Positions 11,001-26,300 of a stretch of 64,000 nucleotides of DNA are shown piece by piece. Positions within the stretch are counted from its first letter, which is position 1; the number at the start of each line of letters is the position of its first letter. Source of the stretch: Lucinisca nassula. Taxonomy: Eukaryota > Mollusca > Bivalvia > Lucinida > Lucinidae. Where the stretch lies: positions 99,202,072 through 99,266,071 of the forward strand of contig OY757014.1 in NCBI GenBank assembly GCA_963580285.1. The letters run 5' to 3'. Made by a program: the position numbers and the translations under genes. A model generated the notes under the pieces. It saw nothing but the letters and a program-made list of their open reading frames with translations. It did no database searches and had not been told where the DNA came from.

Positions 11001-14000
11001 CATGTATACATTACGAAAACATACCTATACAAATACAATGTAAATTTTATTGCCGAAAAAGAGAAAATTTAAGATGAAAATTTGTGATATTTTTATTACT
11101 TCTGCTCAAAATATAGATTGTGGGTACTCGTTAGAACCGCCTCATTGAGCCGGTTCTAACGTGTTCCCACAATCTATATAAGAAAAATAAGGTTTACCCC
11201 TGTAAATTCCAGTTTTACTATATAGAATTGGGGTTCAAGGGGGTCAGAGTTATGTAGACGTCTTTTTGGGATGTACAAATTTCTGCTCCAAAACATAGAT
11301 CGCCAGTACACGTTAGTACCGCTTCATTGAGGCGGTTCTAATGAGCACCAACAATCTATGTTTGAAGCTAAAATAAACAAAAATGAGCACCAACAATCTA
11401 TGTTTGAAGCAGAACTAAACAAAAAATATCACAAAATTTCATAGAAAAGTCTCAGTTTTGGAGATACGAAAGAATGCACTATGCATACAAATGAACAGAT
11501 GGCGAAGTATTGCGGATACCTGTCAGCACGTTGACCTGGCATTTTTATGTTTTACAGGGATTATGGTAATAAGGTATGTTACAGATGCTTGGTCTTTACG
11601 CAGTGGCACCCGAACCTACTACAATATAAAGAAAGTAAGTATACTTCGCAACATTTATAAATGTTCTATAACACCGTGGAGTGTACAAGATTTTTTTTCT
11701 GGGCCAGATTAGCTAATAAGGATATGGCCTCATCAGTGACCCTTAAATATTTTCATAGTTCCGCACTAGAAAATAAAACACTATGGTGAAGGACAGGGAG
11801 ACTTTTTACGGTTGCCACACAGTCAGCTTCAAGTGCACTGATAGGCAACTTCAAATGCAGTTTACTAAATAACATTGGATAGGCAACCATACAAATGTTA
11901 TACTACGCAACATTGCATATGCAACTTCAGATTCATAAACCATAGCGAGCAGATTAGGTAATTAAAGTTTAATTTTCCAAATGTCGTGCAAGAAACGCAT
12001 AATGTGGTTACTTTAGAATCGCCTCGATGAGGCGATTCTAACACGTATCCATAATAGCATGCGTTTTAATGGAGAAATAAGACAAATAACCCTAGATGGA
12101 GCTATGTATACTACACAACATTACTTATCTGGGGCTTCTGATATATATGTGAGTGAGTGAGTGAGTTTTTGTTTTACGTCCCACCAACAGCTAAGGTCAT
12201 ACGGAGACGGGACCTCGGTTTAAAGACTCATCCGAAAGTCTGATATATATGTGAAACTATGCAAATGTATTCCAAACATATTTCATCTGACCAGGATGTT
12301 GCAAAAATGACATTCAGTGTATATTACGAAACATACATAGTTGTCATCATATGTAAATATACATGAACATACAAATTACGGAAATAAATATGCTTACACC
12401 AAATATGGCATTCCGACTGCACCTTAAAACCTAAATTGTTTGTGATTTGCTTGTGTTGAGGTTTTACATCTCCTTCAACACTGTTTATGTCATTTTGGAG
12501 ACGTGGCTTCTAGATTTGTGTGAACTCTAGTGTAAATAAATAAAATCCCAAGGGCTACTGCCCAAAGCAACTACGCTTTGAATTTGTATGCTTGCTATAC
12601 GAATAAAATATGTTTAAACCAAAGCAACTACTAAGGTTTATATGCAGAGACTCGCACCACTTTACCTGGGCAGGCTTAGGCCTTCAAAACGGTTTTGCCA
12701 TTACTCATGTGTGGTCGGTTTCAGCTCTGTGCCACGCAGAATTGAAACCGACCCGCACACAAGCACTGGTAAACCGCTGAGAGGATCTAAGCCTGCCCAG
12801 GCAAAGCGGTGCGAGTGTCGGACCGTCCATGCTTATAAACCCTATTGGTTTCATTGGGCGACAGGGCTTGGGATGTCATTTCATCTCAATGTCTGGTAAA
12901 AGTCCCACAAAATTGGAAGCAACGTCTCCAAAATGACCTTTACAGTGTTGACGGAGACGTTAAACCTCAAATCAAACAAACAAATCAGCTCTGTGCGGAA
13001 ACACCATGCAATCTATTTCTTCAAGCCCAAAACATTACGTGTACAGTACATATAATGCTGTGCATATATTCCGACATATTAAAATAAAACTGCATGTCCC
13101 TTCCTGAGTTCCGTAGGTACCTGCCCGCCGGGATATTTTAGACCGATTTCTGCCAACAATGAAGGGTGTGCGTCATAAATGAGCTATAAAGCACTGCTGA
13201 AGAAGAACGTGTTTTTAGTTTATAGCATTTGTATCTCATAGAATTATTATTTTCATACTATGGGCTTCATCACAAGAAACCACAATTTATGACATGCACA
13301 TATATTCAAACAAGTGAGAGTTTTCACAAAGCGCTTTTAACGCAGACAAGGGGCCCAAGATTCTTTAGACAGACACGGTATAATCGGATCAGCTTGCGCA
13401 GAGAGCGCAGGTCCATTACGCAAACATGCCTATACAAACACATTGCCACCTTTTTCGCCGAAAAAATGAAAATTTTATGATGAAAAATTGTGATATTTTT
13501 CTTATTTCTGCTCAAAATATAGGTTGTGGGCACTCGTTAGAACCGCCTCATCAAGGCGGTTCTAACGAGGACCCACAATCTATATTTTAGAGCAGAAATA
13601 AGAAAAATAAGATTTACCCCTGTAAACCCCAGTTTTACTATATAAAAGTGGGGTTCAAATGGGGTCAAATTTATATAGGCGTGTTTTCGTGATGAATCCG
13701 AGCATACCATGTCTGCTAACGTCCCAAGGTGCTTTCTCTTGGGACGCGAAACAATTTTTTGTATATACTTATTTGCCAAAGTAATTCGACGGAAATGTCT
13801 CTTAAGTTTATAATACCTAGAGTCATAAAAAGAAAATAAAACTGTACTGAAAGGGTATGGATAATTGAAAACATTATCATTTGCTTTACTGTCGGGTTTT
13901 TCTTCGCTTTTCATGCGCTTTTATAGTGAAAATATCGGTTTTAGTACCAGTAACTTGACTAGTAACTTGACTTCCAGATAAAGTTTGACTGGATGGTATT

Positions 14001-17000
14001 TTGATGTGGTCGCCATTGTATCGTCTTAAACATTGTTGTTATTGTTATCATTACTATTATTATCAATGATAATGGTAATGGTGATGATAAAGATGGTAAT
14101 AATAACTTTACAATCATGTCATATGCATGACCTGAGTTTATCTTAATAAAGAAATATTATGTTATGTTATGTTATGCCAATCTTGTCACGTAACATGGGA
14201 AACGACCTGGCAAAATTTTGCTTTTCTATGGTCCTACCAAGTCTTACAGAACATAACAGAAGAGAAGTTTATTTAACTAACAGTTAGAAGTGAAATGTTT
14301 TACGGCCACCATATCCCATTTGCTGAATGCGCATTGTACTGTTAGGACTATACCTGCTGCCCATGAAAGTATAATTGGGTTATCTGACCAGGGGGCGGGG
14401 GGCGTTAAACCAAGAAGTGCTGACGGGGGCGTTTAACCAAGAAGTAGCTAAATGAATATTCATTATGATAACACACCCGTGCGACATAGTGTATTTTTTC
14501 ACATCTCCAATTTGGTAACTTTCCTATGGAAATCTGTGATTTTTTTTTCTTATTTATACTGCAAACATAGGTTGTGGGTGCTCGTTAGAACCGCCACTTT
14601 GAGGCGGTTCTAATGAGTACCTACAACCTATGTCTTGGAGCAGAAATAAGAAAACTAATGTCCCCCCCCCCCCGCAAACCCCCGTTTTCTCTATTTTATA
14701 AAGAGGGGTTTAGATGGGTGTTCATTTCACGGTCTTGTTCACATGATGTGAAGAATCACTTGGTAAACTAAAATAGACAAAAACAAAGTACACATACATC
14801 TAAGATAAGCTGAAACATTTTATATCCTAGAAACTGGACAGTCAGTGTGATAGTGTTTTATGTCAGGGCCAATTACTGTGATTATGTTTTATGCCATGGC
14901 CCAAAGGCGACTTTGGATAGGCTGCTCTGGAATGAGCTTCATAAAGATTCACACTGAAAATAGTTTAGCCATGTACGTGTCTGTTTTCCGCCTGGTACCT
15001 ACATCATGTACATTCATGTATATTTCCCTTGATGAAACATGGATAAATCAATGTTCTGTCTAAAATCTTTCAGGCCCCTGCTGGTACGAGAAGTCTTTCC
15101 ATCATGTGTGCAATTTAATCACTGGTGATTCCACGCTTCATACTCTAGTCAAAAGTGAGTATAAAAACAGATCATAGGATTTCTTAAGGGGAATAGCAAC
15201 ACCTAGCACATTTTCCCGCCATTTTCCGAAGGGAGACAACTGTCGGGACTTCCTGATCGCTTTTCTATGAGCTCTGTCCCACGGAAAAAGGGGTCAACTC
15301 TTAAAAGAAGGAACTCTTAAAGAAAAGAATTTGCTCCTTAGGAGCAAATTCCTTCCTTTAAGAGTTGACCCCTATTGACATGGATGACATAAAAACTTTT
15401 GCAAAAGTTGCCTCCCCTGAAGGTGTATCCATTCCCCATAAGGCTTTAACCGTTTCTTATGAAGTGGACTCTTCCTAGTTTTGAATTTGGGCACGTCCAT
15501 TCTCAAAGAGGTGCGAGTCGGACCGTCCATGCTTATAAACCCTATTGGTTTCATTGGGCGACAGGGCTTGAGATGTCATTTCATCTCAATGTCGGGTAAA
15601 AGTCCCACAAAATTGGAAGCAACATCTCCAAAATGACCTATACAGTGTTGACGGGGACGTTAAACCTCAAATAAACCAACCAACATGGAAGACAAAAATA
15701 GTTTTGCAAGAGTTGCCATCCCTGAAGATATACCCCCTCCCCTCTGAGTTTCTTACGTGGACTCTTTCTAGTTTTGAATTCTTGTACATATATAGCAGGT
15801 TAGATGAAAATCGTTAACAGAGTGGCGAATTGGGTAGATTCTGATGCATTACGAAAACACGCCTATACAAATACATTGCCACCTTTATCGCCGAAAAAAT
15901 GAAAATTTTATGATGAACAATTGTGATATTTTTCTTATTTCTGCTCAAAATATAGATTTTGGGTACTCGTTAGAACCGCCTCGATGAGGCGGTTCTAACG
16001 AGTACCCACAATCTATATTTTAGAGTAGAAATAAGAAAAATAAGGTATACCCCCGGAAACCCCATTTTTACTATATAAAAGACGGGTACAAGGGGGTGAA
16101 AATTATATAGGCATGTTTTCGTGATGGAGATGGATGGTTACGAGCGCCACCTTATCTGGATCTACACTATTTGTATTGGTCGTCATTACTAAAACACGCC
16201 TATTCAAGTATATTGGTAAGTTTTCCCCACCAAACATGATTTTTTTTATTTTTCAGATAAAAATCGTGATATTTTTCGTATTAGTGTTCAAATCATTGAC
16301 TGTGGGTACTCGTTAGAATCGCCTCGACGAGACGGTTCTAACGAGTACCAACAATCGATGTTTCGAACATAAATAAGAAAAATAATGTCTACCCCTCTAA
16401 ACCCCAGTTTCACTCCATACAAAAGTGAGGTTTAAGGGAGTCAAAATTATATATTGTTTTCGTGATGTAGGCTAGGGAAGGCACTTATTTTCGCCTTCCT
16501 TTAATCATTATCAATTGGGAAAGAATTTGCACCTGACACATATCGGTTAACCCCTATCCTGCTCTAACTTTGTAAACAGTGTAGATCCTGATCAGATGGC
16601 TTCTGAAACAGAAGCCATCTGATCAGGATCTACACTGTCTGTCATGCAGTTTGTGGATTGAACGAATACATTATATCAAGTTGTTCAACATTATATTAAG
16701 TAGTTCAACATTATATCAAGTAGTTCAATATTATATCAAGTAGTTTGATTGGTGGATAGTCAGTAATGGGTCTGGCTAAATTAAGTTATTCAGCAGGATA
16801 AGGGTTAAACAGTCATATTCCAAAACGTTCACACCTTGTAAAAACAACAGTTACAAAGCTGAGATACTTCATAGGGTAAGGATGGCTTAATAAATATGAC
16901 CTTTTTATAACATGCTTTTGTTGATATTTGGTAAGCAGGTAGGTAAATACACCACAAAGCCATTACCATGTTTTTCTGAAGAATGTCAAGTACCTTAAGT

Positions 17001-17293
17001 GCATGTGCTTATTCTATGTGTAAATTCTGAGTTCGTTATTCCTAGTTGTCATTTTTCTGCGCTAACCCATTAGACGCCGAGAAAATCAACACTTGAAGAT
17101 GTCGTCTGCTTATGCCGTCTGCTGATATTTTTTTTTTGCAAACGCTCGTATTTTTGCACACAGGCAAACAGTGTGGACCCAAATCAGACTGCTCCTAGAG
17201 GAGCAGTCTGATTTGGGTCCACACTGTTTGCAAAAATGACTTTTAAAGTAACCAGCAGACGACTAAGCAGACGACAATTGTCGTGATTGGCAT

Positions 17294-17348
<55 letters not shown>

Positions 17349-20300
17349 CATAATGCATGTATATGCACGCAGACGTAGATGCAACATTGCTTAACGGGTT
17401 GAGACCTTATACATGTAGTATTGTATTTTTTTCCAGTCCCAAGTGTACCACAACCATGTCCATTCCAAGGTTCATATATCTTTTCCTACACGAACGGGAC
17501 AATGAGCAATGTCCCTTGCGACAGACCAGTGTCCGAGGTCCACTCCTGTGCGGACGAGTCTAAATTTAAATTTGTGTTCAAGAGTTGCCCAGGCATACCC
17601 GGAACTTATGACAGGGGTAAGTACGACTATGAGTTGTTATCGAGCACTTGTTACATGACAGTGTCATTTTTATACTGCACATATATTGGGGGTCGATTCG
17701 AGTGAGCGTTCGGGTCCAAACTGGTCTCTTGCATAGATTTTTGTAAAAGCATGTTTGCATTTTAGTATAATTTAAACACTTCTGATATTCACAAAACATG
17801 TTGAAAGTGAGTTAGTGTTTGAGTTTTACGTCCCACCAACAGCTAAGGTCATACGGAGACGGGACCTCGGTTTAAAGACTCATCCGAAAGTCTGGAGAAG
17901 CCCGGGATCGATCCTGCGAACATGTTGAAAGTAAAACAAGTCCGTGAAATGAACACCCTTGTTAACCCCACTTTATGTAGAGAAAAGTTGGGTTTACAAT
18001 GAACAACCTTATTTCCTTTATATTCAAAAAACATAGTTTGTGGGTACTCATTAGAACCGCCTAGGCGGTTCTAATGAGCACCCACAATCTATGATTAAAA
18101 AATCAACATAAATATCTAAAAAAAAAAAAAAAAAGAATATACTATATCATACGGGTCAGTTACTGTATCCTAATGCTATTCAAAGCTTGAATGACGTCAC
18201 AACCAGTGTCATTGTTGTCATCATAAGGAAAAAAAATATGCGGACCTGGTCTGATCGAGGTCTTAACTCCGACTTCTTAGCATATTTGTGGTTAAATCAC
18301 AGCTGTAATAAACTGTTTGTACCTGCTGTAGATATAACGATTTTTGAAGTGCAATTTTTATTATGAAATTCTTTTTTTCTGTTATCAAAGATTATCCAAA
18401 AAAGATGTTTTATGTTGATTGAACATGAGGGTTTGGAAACAGAAACAGAATGATGTCTGTGTTACAGACAGCGTTTATGCTTTATGAGGTTTCGAAGCTT
18501 TTAGTTAAAGTTTCAGTAGATTGTATTATAGTTTATGAGGGGGTGGTCGGGTTGAGGCTGGTCTCTTTAAAACTTCATCCAACCCATCCAATAAAAACTG
18601 TTGGACCAAGATACAAGACGTTTATTTCGAATTTTCGGCCCACATAGGAGCACATACAGAGACCAACGTTGGGCGGACAGCGATGTGCCGTGGCGACGTC
18701 GTAACGCTGTCAGCCCGACCCCAGTAAGCATTCTACATAAATCTACAGCGGGCCGTTAGCGGCCCGTCAGGGTAGCTGACGGGCCGCTAACGGCCCGCTG
18801 TAGATTTATGTAGAATGCTAGCAGGGACGTTGGCCCGCTGTTCCATGCTGATGATGTTATAGCTGGGTAGGTTTTGTAACGAAATTATCCAGCGGAGGCT
18901 TACATGGAACCCAATGGTGTGGCATAGTGCATTATTGTATTGAGTCTGTGCTACTAATGCCCACGTGAGTGAGTGTTTGAGTTTTATGTCCCACTAACAG
19001 CTAAGGACATAGGGAGATGGGACCTCGGTTTGAAGACACATCCGAAAGTCTGGAGAAGCCCGGGATCGATCCTGCGACCCCTGGTTTACAAGGCGAGTAG
19101 CATGACCAGTACACCACGGAGGCTTCTGAATGATGCCCACGTGACCATCAATAGCCCAGTATAAGTAAATGCATGTAAGGCTTATTAAAAACCGCGCTAT
19201 TTTTGTCATTATGAAGTCACAGTACAGCGTAAAGAGGGTTATCTATAAGATGTGGTCAGGACTAATATGTTGGTAAACTGACAAACATTGTTTACCCAGA
19301 TCAGACGCCGCAGGATGCGGCGTCTGATCAGGGTTTGCACTGTTGTCTTAAAATAAAGAAATTTAAGGGTTCGTATTTCTGCTTCTAACATATTTTGGGT
19401 ACAAATTAGAACTGCCTCAACGAAGAAAGTAATGTATATCCATGTAAACCAAAATTTCTCTGTCCAAAGAAAAGTTGAGTCTGCAGGAATACAAAATATA
19501 CACCATTTTCTCAAAACCATGGATTTTAGTTCCTCGTTAGAACCGCTTTAGTGTTCACATTCAGGGGACTTTTTTATGTGTATCTCTAAAAAATGGAAAA
19601 AATGGACCTGTCCAAGGCAATAAAGTGGTATATTCTATTTCAGATGAATTTTTGTACAGGTAAAAGCTCTCAAAATCTCATCATCCATTTCAAATGACTT
19701 CTTGTATGGGTAGAAAAACTATCAAAATCATTGAGTTAACACCCCCGTGCGACATAGTGCATTTTATCACAACTCCAAAATGGCTACTTTATTGATGAAA
19801 ATCCGTGATATTTTTCTTATTTATAGAGCAAACATAGGTTGTGGGTGCTCGTTAGAACCGCCTCATTGAGGCGGTTCTAACGAGTACCCACAACCTATGT
19901 ATTGGAGTAGAAATAAGAAAAATACTGAAAACCCCCGTAAACCCCAGTTTTCTCTTTATAAAGTGGGGTGTAATCATCTCATCTTATCTTTAACTTCTCC
20001 ATGGTGAAGTTTTGGAATATAGCTTCTGCTGAGTAATTTATGGCATAAGTCTCTTTTTTTCCTAGTACGAATTTTCATTATTTTTGTGTACATATTTTTG
20101 GATGACATTAAACAGATGCTGTTGTAATTATGATTGTCTGACATAATCTGGAAACATTTCAGATCTAAAATAAACTTGACTGTCTAGTTTACTTCTTGGA
20201 AAGAAGGTGTATATGATTATCTCCTCAGAATTTTAGACAAAACAAAAAGTTCATGGTAAAAATAAAAAAAATACAATATAAAGATATTACCTTGTTTTGT

Positions 20301-23300
20301 GTTCTTGTACTTCTGGATTCAGTGATATTGAAGTTATCACAGCATTTTATGTTGTCGCTAAAAAGTCAGAAACTGCCAAATTTTAGGGGTAACAGTTATA
20401 AATCTATCCAGAAAAGCAAATACAAAATACAGTTTGAAGCGGCTGAAATTAATACATGTTAGAATCCACATTTTTAGCTCACCTGACCGAAGGTCATGGT
20501 GAGCTTTTGTGACCGTAAGATGTCCGGCGTCGTCGTGCGTCGTCCGTCGTCCGTCGTCCGTCGTGCGTAAACTTTTTCTTGTGAACAAACTAGAGGCCAC
20601 AGTTTTGGTCCAATCATCATCAAACTTGCTCAGAATGATCATCATGACAATATCTCGGTCAAGTTCGAATATGGGTCATGTCGGGTGAAAAAGTAGGTCA
20701 GTAGGTCAAATCATAGAAAAACCTTGTGAACACTCTAGAGGGCACAGTTTTGGTCCAATCATCATCAAACTTGCTCAGAATAATTATCATGACAATATCT
20801 CGGTCAGGTTCGAATATGGATCATGTAGGGTCAAAAAGTAGGTCAGTAGGTCAAACCATAGATAGTCCTTGTGAACACTCTAGAGGGCACAGTTATGGTT
20901 CAATTATCATCAAACTTGCTCAGAATGATCATTGTGACAATATCTCGGTCAAGTTTGAATATGGGTCATGTCGGGTCAAAAAGTAGGTCAGTAGGTCAAT
21001 TCATAGAAAAACCTTGTGAACACTCTAGAGGGCACAGTTATGGTCCAATCATCATCAAACTTGCTCAGAATAATCATCCTGACAATATCTCAGTCAAGTT
21101 TGAATATGGGTCATGTTGGGTCAAAAAGTAGGTCAGTAGGTCAAATCATAGAAAAACCTTGTGAACACACTAGAGGGCACAGTTATGGTCCAATCATCAT
21201 TAAACTTGCTCAGAATGATTGTCATGACAATATCTCGGTCAAATTTGAATATTGGTCATGTCGGGTCAAATGTAGGTCAGTAGGTCAAATCATGGACGAG
21301 GTGAGCTTTTGGGATCACTTTTCGTCCGTCGTCCGTCGTCAGTCCGTGCGTCCGTAAACAATTTCTTCAAACGACATCTCCTCCTAAACCACTGATCGGA
21401 TTTTGACCAAACTTCACAGGAATGATCCTTAGGTGGTCCCCTTTCAAAGTTGTTCAAATGGTTCCGGTCCGTTGCACATCTAGGTCATAGGAGCCAAAAA
21501 TAGATTTTTTTTTCACCAAAAACTTAAAAAATCTTCTTCTCTGAAACCACAAGGCCCAGGTCTTTGATATTTGGTATGAAGCTTCATCTAGTGGACCCCT
21601 ACCAAGATTGTTCAAATTATAGTGCTGGGACCAAAAATGCCCCCGCTCCGGGCCCTTTGGTTTTACATGGGCTTATATAGGGAAAATCTTTAAAAATCTT
21701 CTTCTCTGAAACCGTAAGGCCCAGGTCTTTGATATTTGGTATGGAGCTTCATCTAGTGGAACTCTACCAAGATTGTCCAAATTATAGTGCTGGGGCCAAA
21801 AATGCCCCCGCTCTGGGGCCCTTTGGTTTTACATGGGCTTATATAGGGAAAATCTGTAAAATCTTCTTCTCTGAAACCGCAAAGCCCAGTTCTTTGATAT
21901 TTGGTATGAAGCTTCATCTAGTGGACCCCGACCAAGATTGTTCAAATTATAGTGCTGGGGCCAAAAATGCCCCTGCTCCAGGGCCCTTTGGTTTTACATG
22001 GGCTTGTATAGGGAAGAGCTTTAAAAATCTTCTTCTCTGAAACCGTAAGGCCCAGGTCTTTGATATTTGGTATGAAGCCTCATCTAGGGGACCCTTACCA
22101 AGATTGTTCAAATTATAGTGCTGGGGCCAAAAAAGCCCCCGCCCCGGGGCCCTTTGGTTTTACATGGGCTTAAATAGGAAAAATCTTTAAAAATCTTCTT
22201 CTCTGAAACCGCAAGGCCTAGGTCTTTGATATTTGGTATGAAGCTTCACCTAGTGGACCCCTACCAAGATTGTTCATATTATAGCCCTGGGGCCAAAAAT
22301 GCCCCTGCTCGGGGGCCCTTTGGTTTTACATGGGCTTATATATGGAAAATCTTGAAAAATCTTCTTCTCTGAAACCGCAAGGCCCAGGTATTTGATATTT
22401 GGTATGAGGCTTCATCTTGTGGACCCCTACGAAGATTGTTCAAATTATAGTGCTGAGGCCAAAAATGCCCCCGCCACGGGGCTCTTTGATTTTTCATAGG
22501 CTTATATAGGCAAAATCTTTAAAAATTTTCTTCTCTGAAACCGTAAGGGCCATGTTTTTGATATTTGGTATGAAGCTTCATCTAGTGGACCCCTACCAAG
22601 ATTGTTCAAATTATATTGCTGGGGCCAAAAATGCCCCCGCCCCGGGGCCTTTTGGTTTTACATGGGCATATATAGGGAAAATCTTTAAAAATCTTCTCTG
22701 AAACCGCAAGGCCCAGGTCTTTGATATTTGGTATGAAGCTATACCTAGTGGACCCCTACCAAGATTGTTCAAATTATAGTTCTGGGGCCAAAAATGCACA
22801 CGCCCGAGACCCTTTGGTTTTACATAGGCTTATATAGGGAAATCTTAAAAAATATTCTTCTCTGAAACAACATGTCCCAGGTCTTTGATATTTGGTATGA
22901 AGCTTCACCTAGTGGACCCCTATCAAGATTGTTCAAATTATAGCCCACGGGCCAAAAATGCTCCCGCTCCAGGGCCATTTGGTTTTACATAGACTTATAT
23001 GGGGAAAATCTTGAAAAATTTTTGTCTCTGAATTCACAAGGCCTAGGTCTTTGATATTTGGTATGAAGCTTCATCTAGTGGACCTCTACCAAAATTGTTC
23101 AATTATAGCCCTGAGACCAAAAATGCCCCAGCCTTGGGGCCCTTTGGTTTTACATAGACTTATATAGGGAAAATCTTTAAAAATCTTCTTCTCTGAAACC
23201 ACAAGGCCTAGGTCTTTGACATTTGGTATGAAGCTTAATCTTGTGGACCTCTACCAAGATTGTTCAAATTATAGCCCTGGGGCCAAAAATGCCCCCGCTC

Positions 23301-26300
23301 CAGGGCCCTTTGTTATTACATAGACTTATATATAGGGAAAATCTTGAAAAAGCTTCTTCTCTGAAACCAGATAGCCCTGGTCTTTGATATTTGGTATGAA
23401 GCTTCATCTAGTGGACCTCTACCAATATTGTTCAAATTATAGCCCTGAGACCAAAATCGCCCCTGTCTCGGGGGCCCTTTGGTTTTACATAGACTTATAT
23501 AGGGAAAATCTTTAAAAATCTTCTTCTGTGAAACCACAAGGCCTAGGTCTTTGATATTTGGTGTGAAATTTCATCTAGTGGACCTCTATCAAGATTATTC
23601 AATTTATAGTCCTGGGGCCAAAAATGCCCCCGCCCCAAGACCCTTTGGTTTTGCATAGACTTATATAGGTAAATCTTTAAAAATCTTCTTCTCTGAAACC
23701 ACAAGGCCCATGTCTTTGATATTTGGTATGGAGCTTCATCTAGTGGACCTCTACCAAGATTGTTCAAATTATAGCCCCTGCCCTGGGGCCCTTTGGTTTT
23801 ACATAGACTTATATATAGAGATAATCTTTGGAAATCTTCTTCTCTGAAACAGCAAGACCTAGGTCTTTGATATTTGGTGTGAAGCTTCATCTAGTGGACC
23901 TCTATCAAGATTGTTTAAATTATAGCTCTGAGGCCAAAAATGTCCCCGCCCCGGGGCCATTTGGTTTTACATAGGCTATGTAGGGAATATCTTTAAAAAA
24001 TGGTCTCTGAAACCCCAAGGCCCAGGTCTTTGATATTTGTTGTGTAGCTTCATCTAGTGGACCTTTGCCAAGATTGTTCAAATTATAGGCTTTGTTGATA
24101 TTTGGTATGAAGCTTCACCTTTTTAGACCTCCCTCAACATTATGCACATTGTAGCCCTGGGGTCAATAATGGCCCTCCCAGAGGCCCACTTGTAACTCTA
24201 TCATATGGGTCAGGTGAGCGATCCAGGGCCATCATGGCCCTCTTGTTAACAATTTTGTGTGATGAACTCACTTTGTTTTGGCAAATAAAGTCCTACATGG
24301 GTAATCATTACTTTTCTTATATATGCTTTAAAACATCTCATCACGAAAACATGCCTATATAATTCTGACCCCCTTAAACCGCACTTTTATACAGTAAATC
24401 TGGGGTTTGCAAGGATATACATTATTTTTCTTATTTCTGCTCAAAAACATGGATTGTGGGTACTCGTTTGAACCGCCTCACCGAGGCGGTTGTAACGAGT
24501 ATCCACAATCTATGTTTTTGAACAGAAATAAGAAAAATATAACAATTTTTCATCTGAAAATTTTCATTTTACCACGGTGGTAAAATTTACAATGTATTTG
24601 TATAGGCTTGTTTTCGTAATGTATTTCCCCGATTCGTCTGTTCCTATAGTGAGTTATGCTTTTTCAGAACTGAATTTCCAGTGCCTAGCAACCTGGGATA
24701 ATGGAGACAAGTATCTCTATGGAAGCTTTTCAGAGCCTTGGATGACCAACCAGGACGATTATATGTACAGATGCTTTGTAAGTATTTGGTAGCGTTCGTA
24801 TGAAATACATGCCAATCACGACATTTGTCGTGTGCTTTACCGTCTGCCGATTACTTAAAAAAATTTTTTTTGCCAACAGTGTGGACCCAGATCAGACTGC
24901 TCCTGTAGGAGCAGTCTGATCTGGGCCCACACTGTTTGCCTGTATGCAAAACTATTTTTAAAAAAGTTTGCAAAAAAAACTTCAGCAGACGACATAAGCA
25001 GGCGACATTTTTAGATGTAGTTTTCTCGGCGTCTTAAGGGTCAACAAGTCCGTGTAATAAACACCCCTATTAAGCCCACTTTATAAAGAGGGTATACATT
25101 ATTTTTCTTATTTCTGCTGCAAGACATTGGTTGTGGGTACTCGATTCTAACGAGCACCCGCAACCTATGGTTGAAATATAAATAAGAAAATATCAAACAT
25201 TTTCATCAGAAAAGTAACCATAGAAAGCACTATATCACACGCGTGCGTTATCATAATGCACAGTAAAGTGTAGACCCTAACACAACATTTGGTATGAGTC
25301 ACATTTAAAGGCACGTGGAATTATAAAAAAAAAACTATATGGATTTTTATTTGACATCAAAAACGATGTTGGTAATAGCTTGTGACAATGGAAAAGTGTT
25401 ATTGATCAGCCCTCATATTTTAAGTATGAAAGAAATCTGGTTTTGCCTTTTGCGAACAACAAAGGGGCTGGACGCGCAGACTGATCAGCCCCTTTTTGTT
25501 CGCTGGTTGGATAGTAGATGACCCCTAGTTTCTACTCTTAAATTTCAAGACTTTTGCTAGTCTGTGGAGCTGATCAGGCATGTTTGTTTCTAACATGGTC
25601 GCCGATTGTGAAGAGACGTGGCCCGTTACTTCGCACATGCGGCTCAGCAAAGATTGTAAAATCAGCTTTTTCACGTTTAGTTGCAGCAGTCTGGTCTGAG
25701 TCTTGGCTGGTCGCACGTGCAAACTTGCTCTTTGGCATGCGCACTGACGCATTAGAGTGGTTTCATACGCGTAGGCGGGGCGCTATGACAAATCAGTTTC
25801 AGAAATATTTGACATTTTGTTTGGATTGACAAAATGCCATTTCTGAATGTACATTCACATTACATAAGCCGCCTGTCATCCAGCCACATGTACCAGTGTG
25901 ACCCAGCCAACCGAGTACGGAACTAATTGACATGAATGGATGCTTATTTCTTACAAGTTGCACTACAAGCTCTAATGTTAAATATGTACTGTACTCGCTT
26001 CTTTTGTGCTGGTGCACGCAATTTGCAAATTGCTAGTGAACAAAAGCATAATAAAGGAAAATCAACAATTGCTTTAGGTTCTTTACATAAGATTTCAAAG
26101 CCACGAGTTTTCGCACTAGATGGCATTGGGTTCGGTCCATCACAGCTGGTAATATTCTTCGTGGCATTCATTATATACATCACAAAAACACGCCTATATA
26201 ATTCTGACCCACTGGAACCCTACTTTTATATAGTAAAACTGGGGTTTACAGTGGTAAACCTTATTTTTCTTATTTCTGCCCTAAAATATAGATTTTGGGC

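Noticed and set aside
13537..13914. 125-residue minus-strand ORF
   Set aside because: More than half of it is HP-A element sequence.
20726..21357. Three overlapping ORFs of 86 to 113 residues with similar protein sequence
   Set aside because: They are frame-shifted readings of the 145-bp tandem units.
21729..23890. ORFs with repeated SLIFGMKLHLV-like or KTKGP-like peptides
   Set aside because: Translations of the 165-bp tandem repeat on either strand; the frame is not kept from unit to unit.
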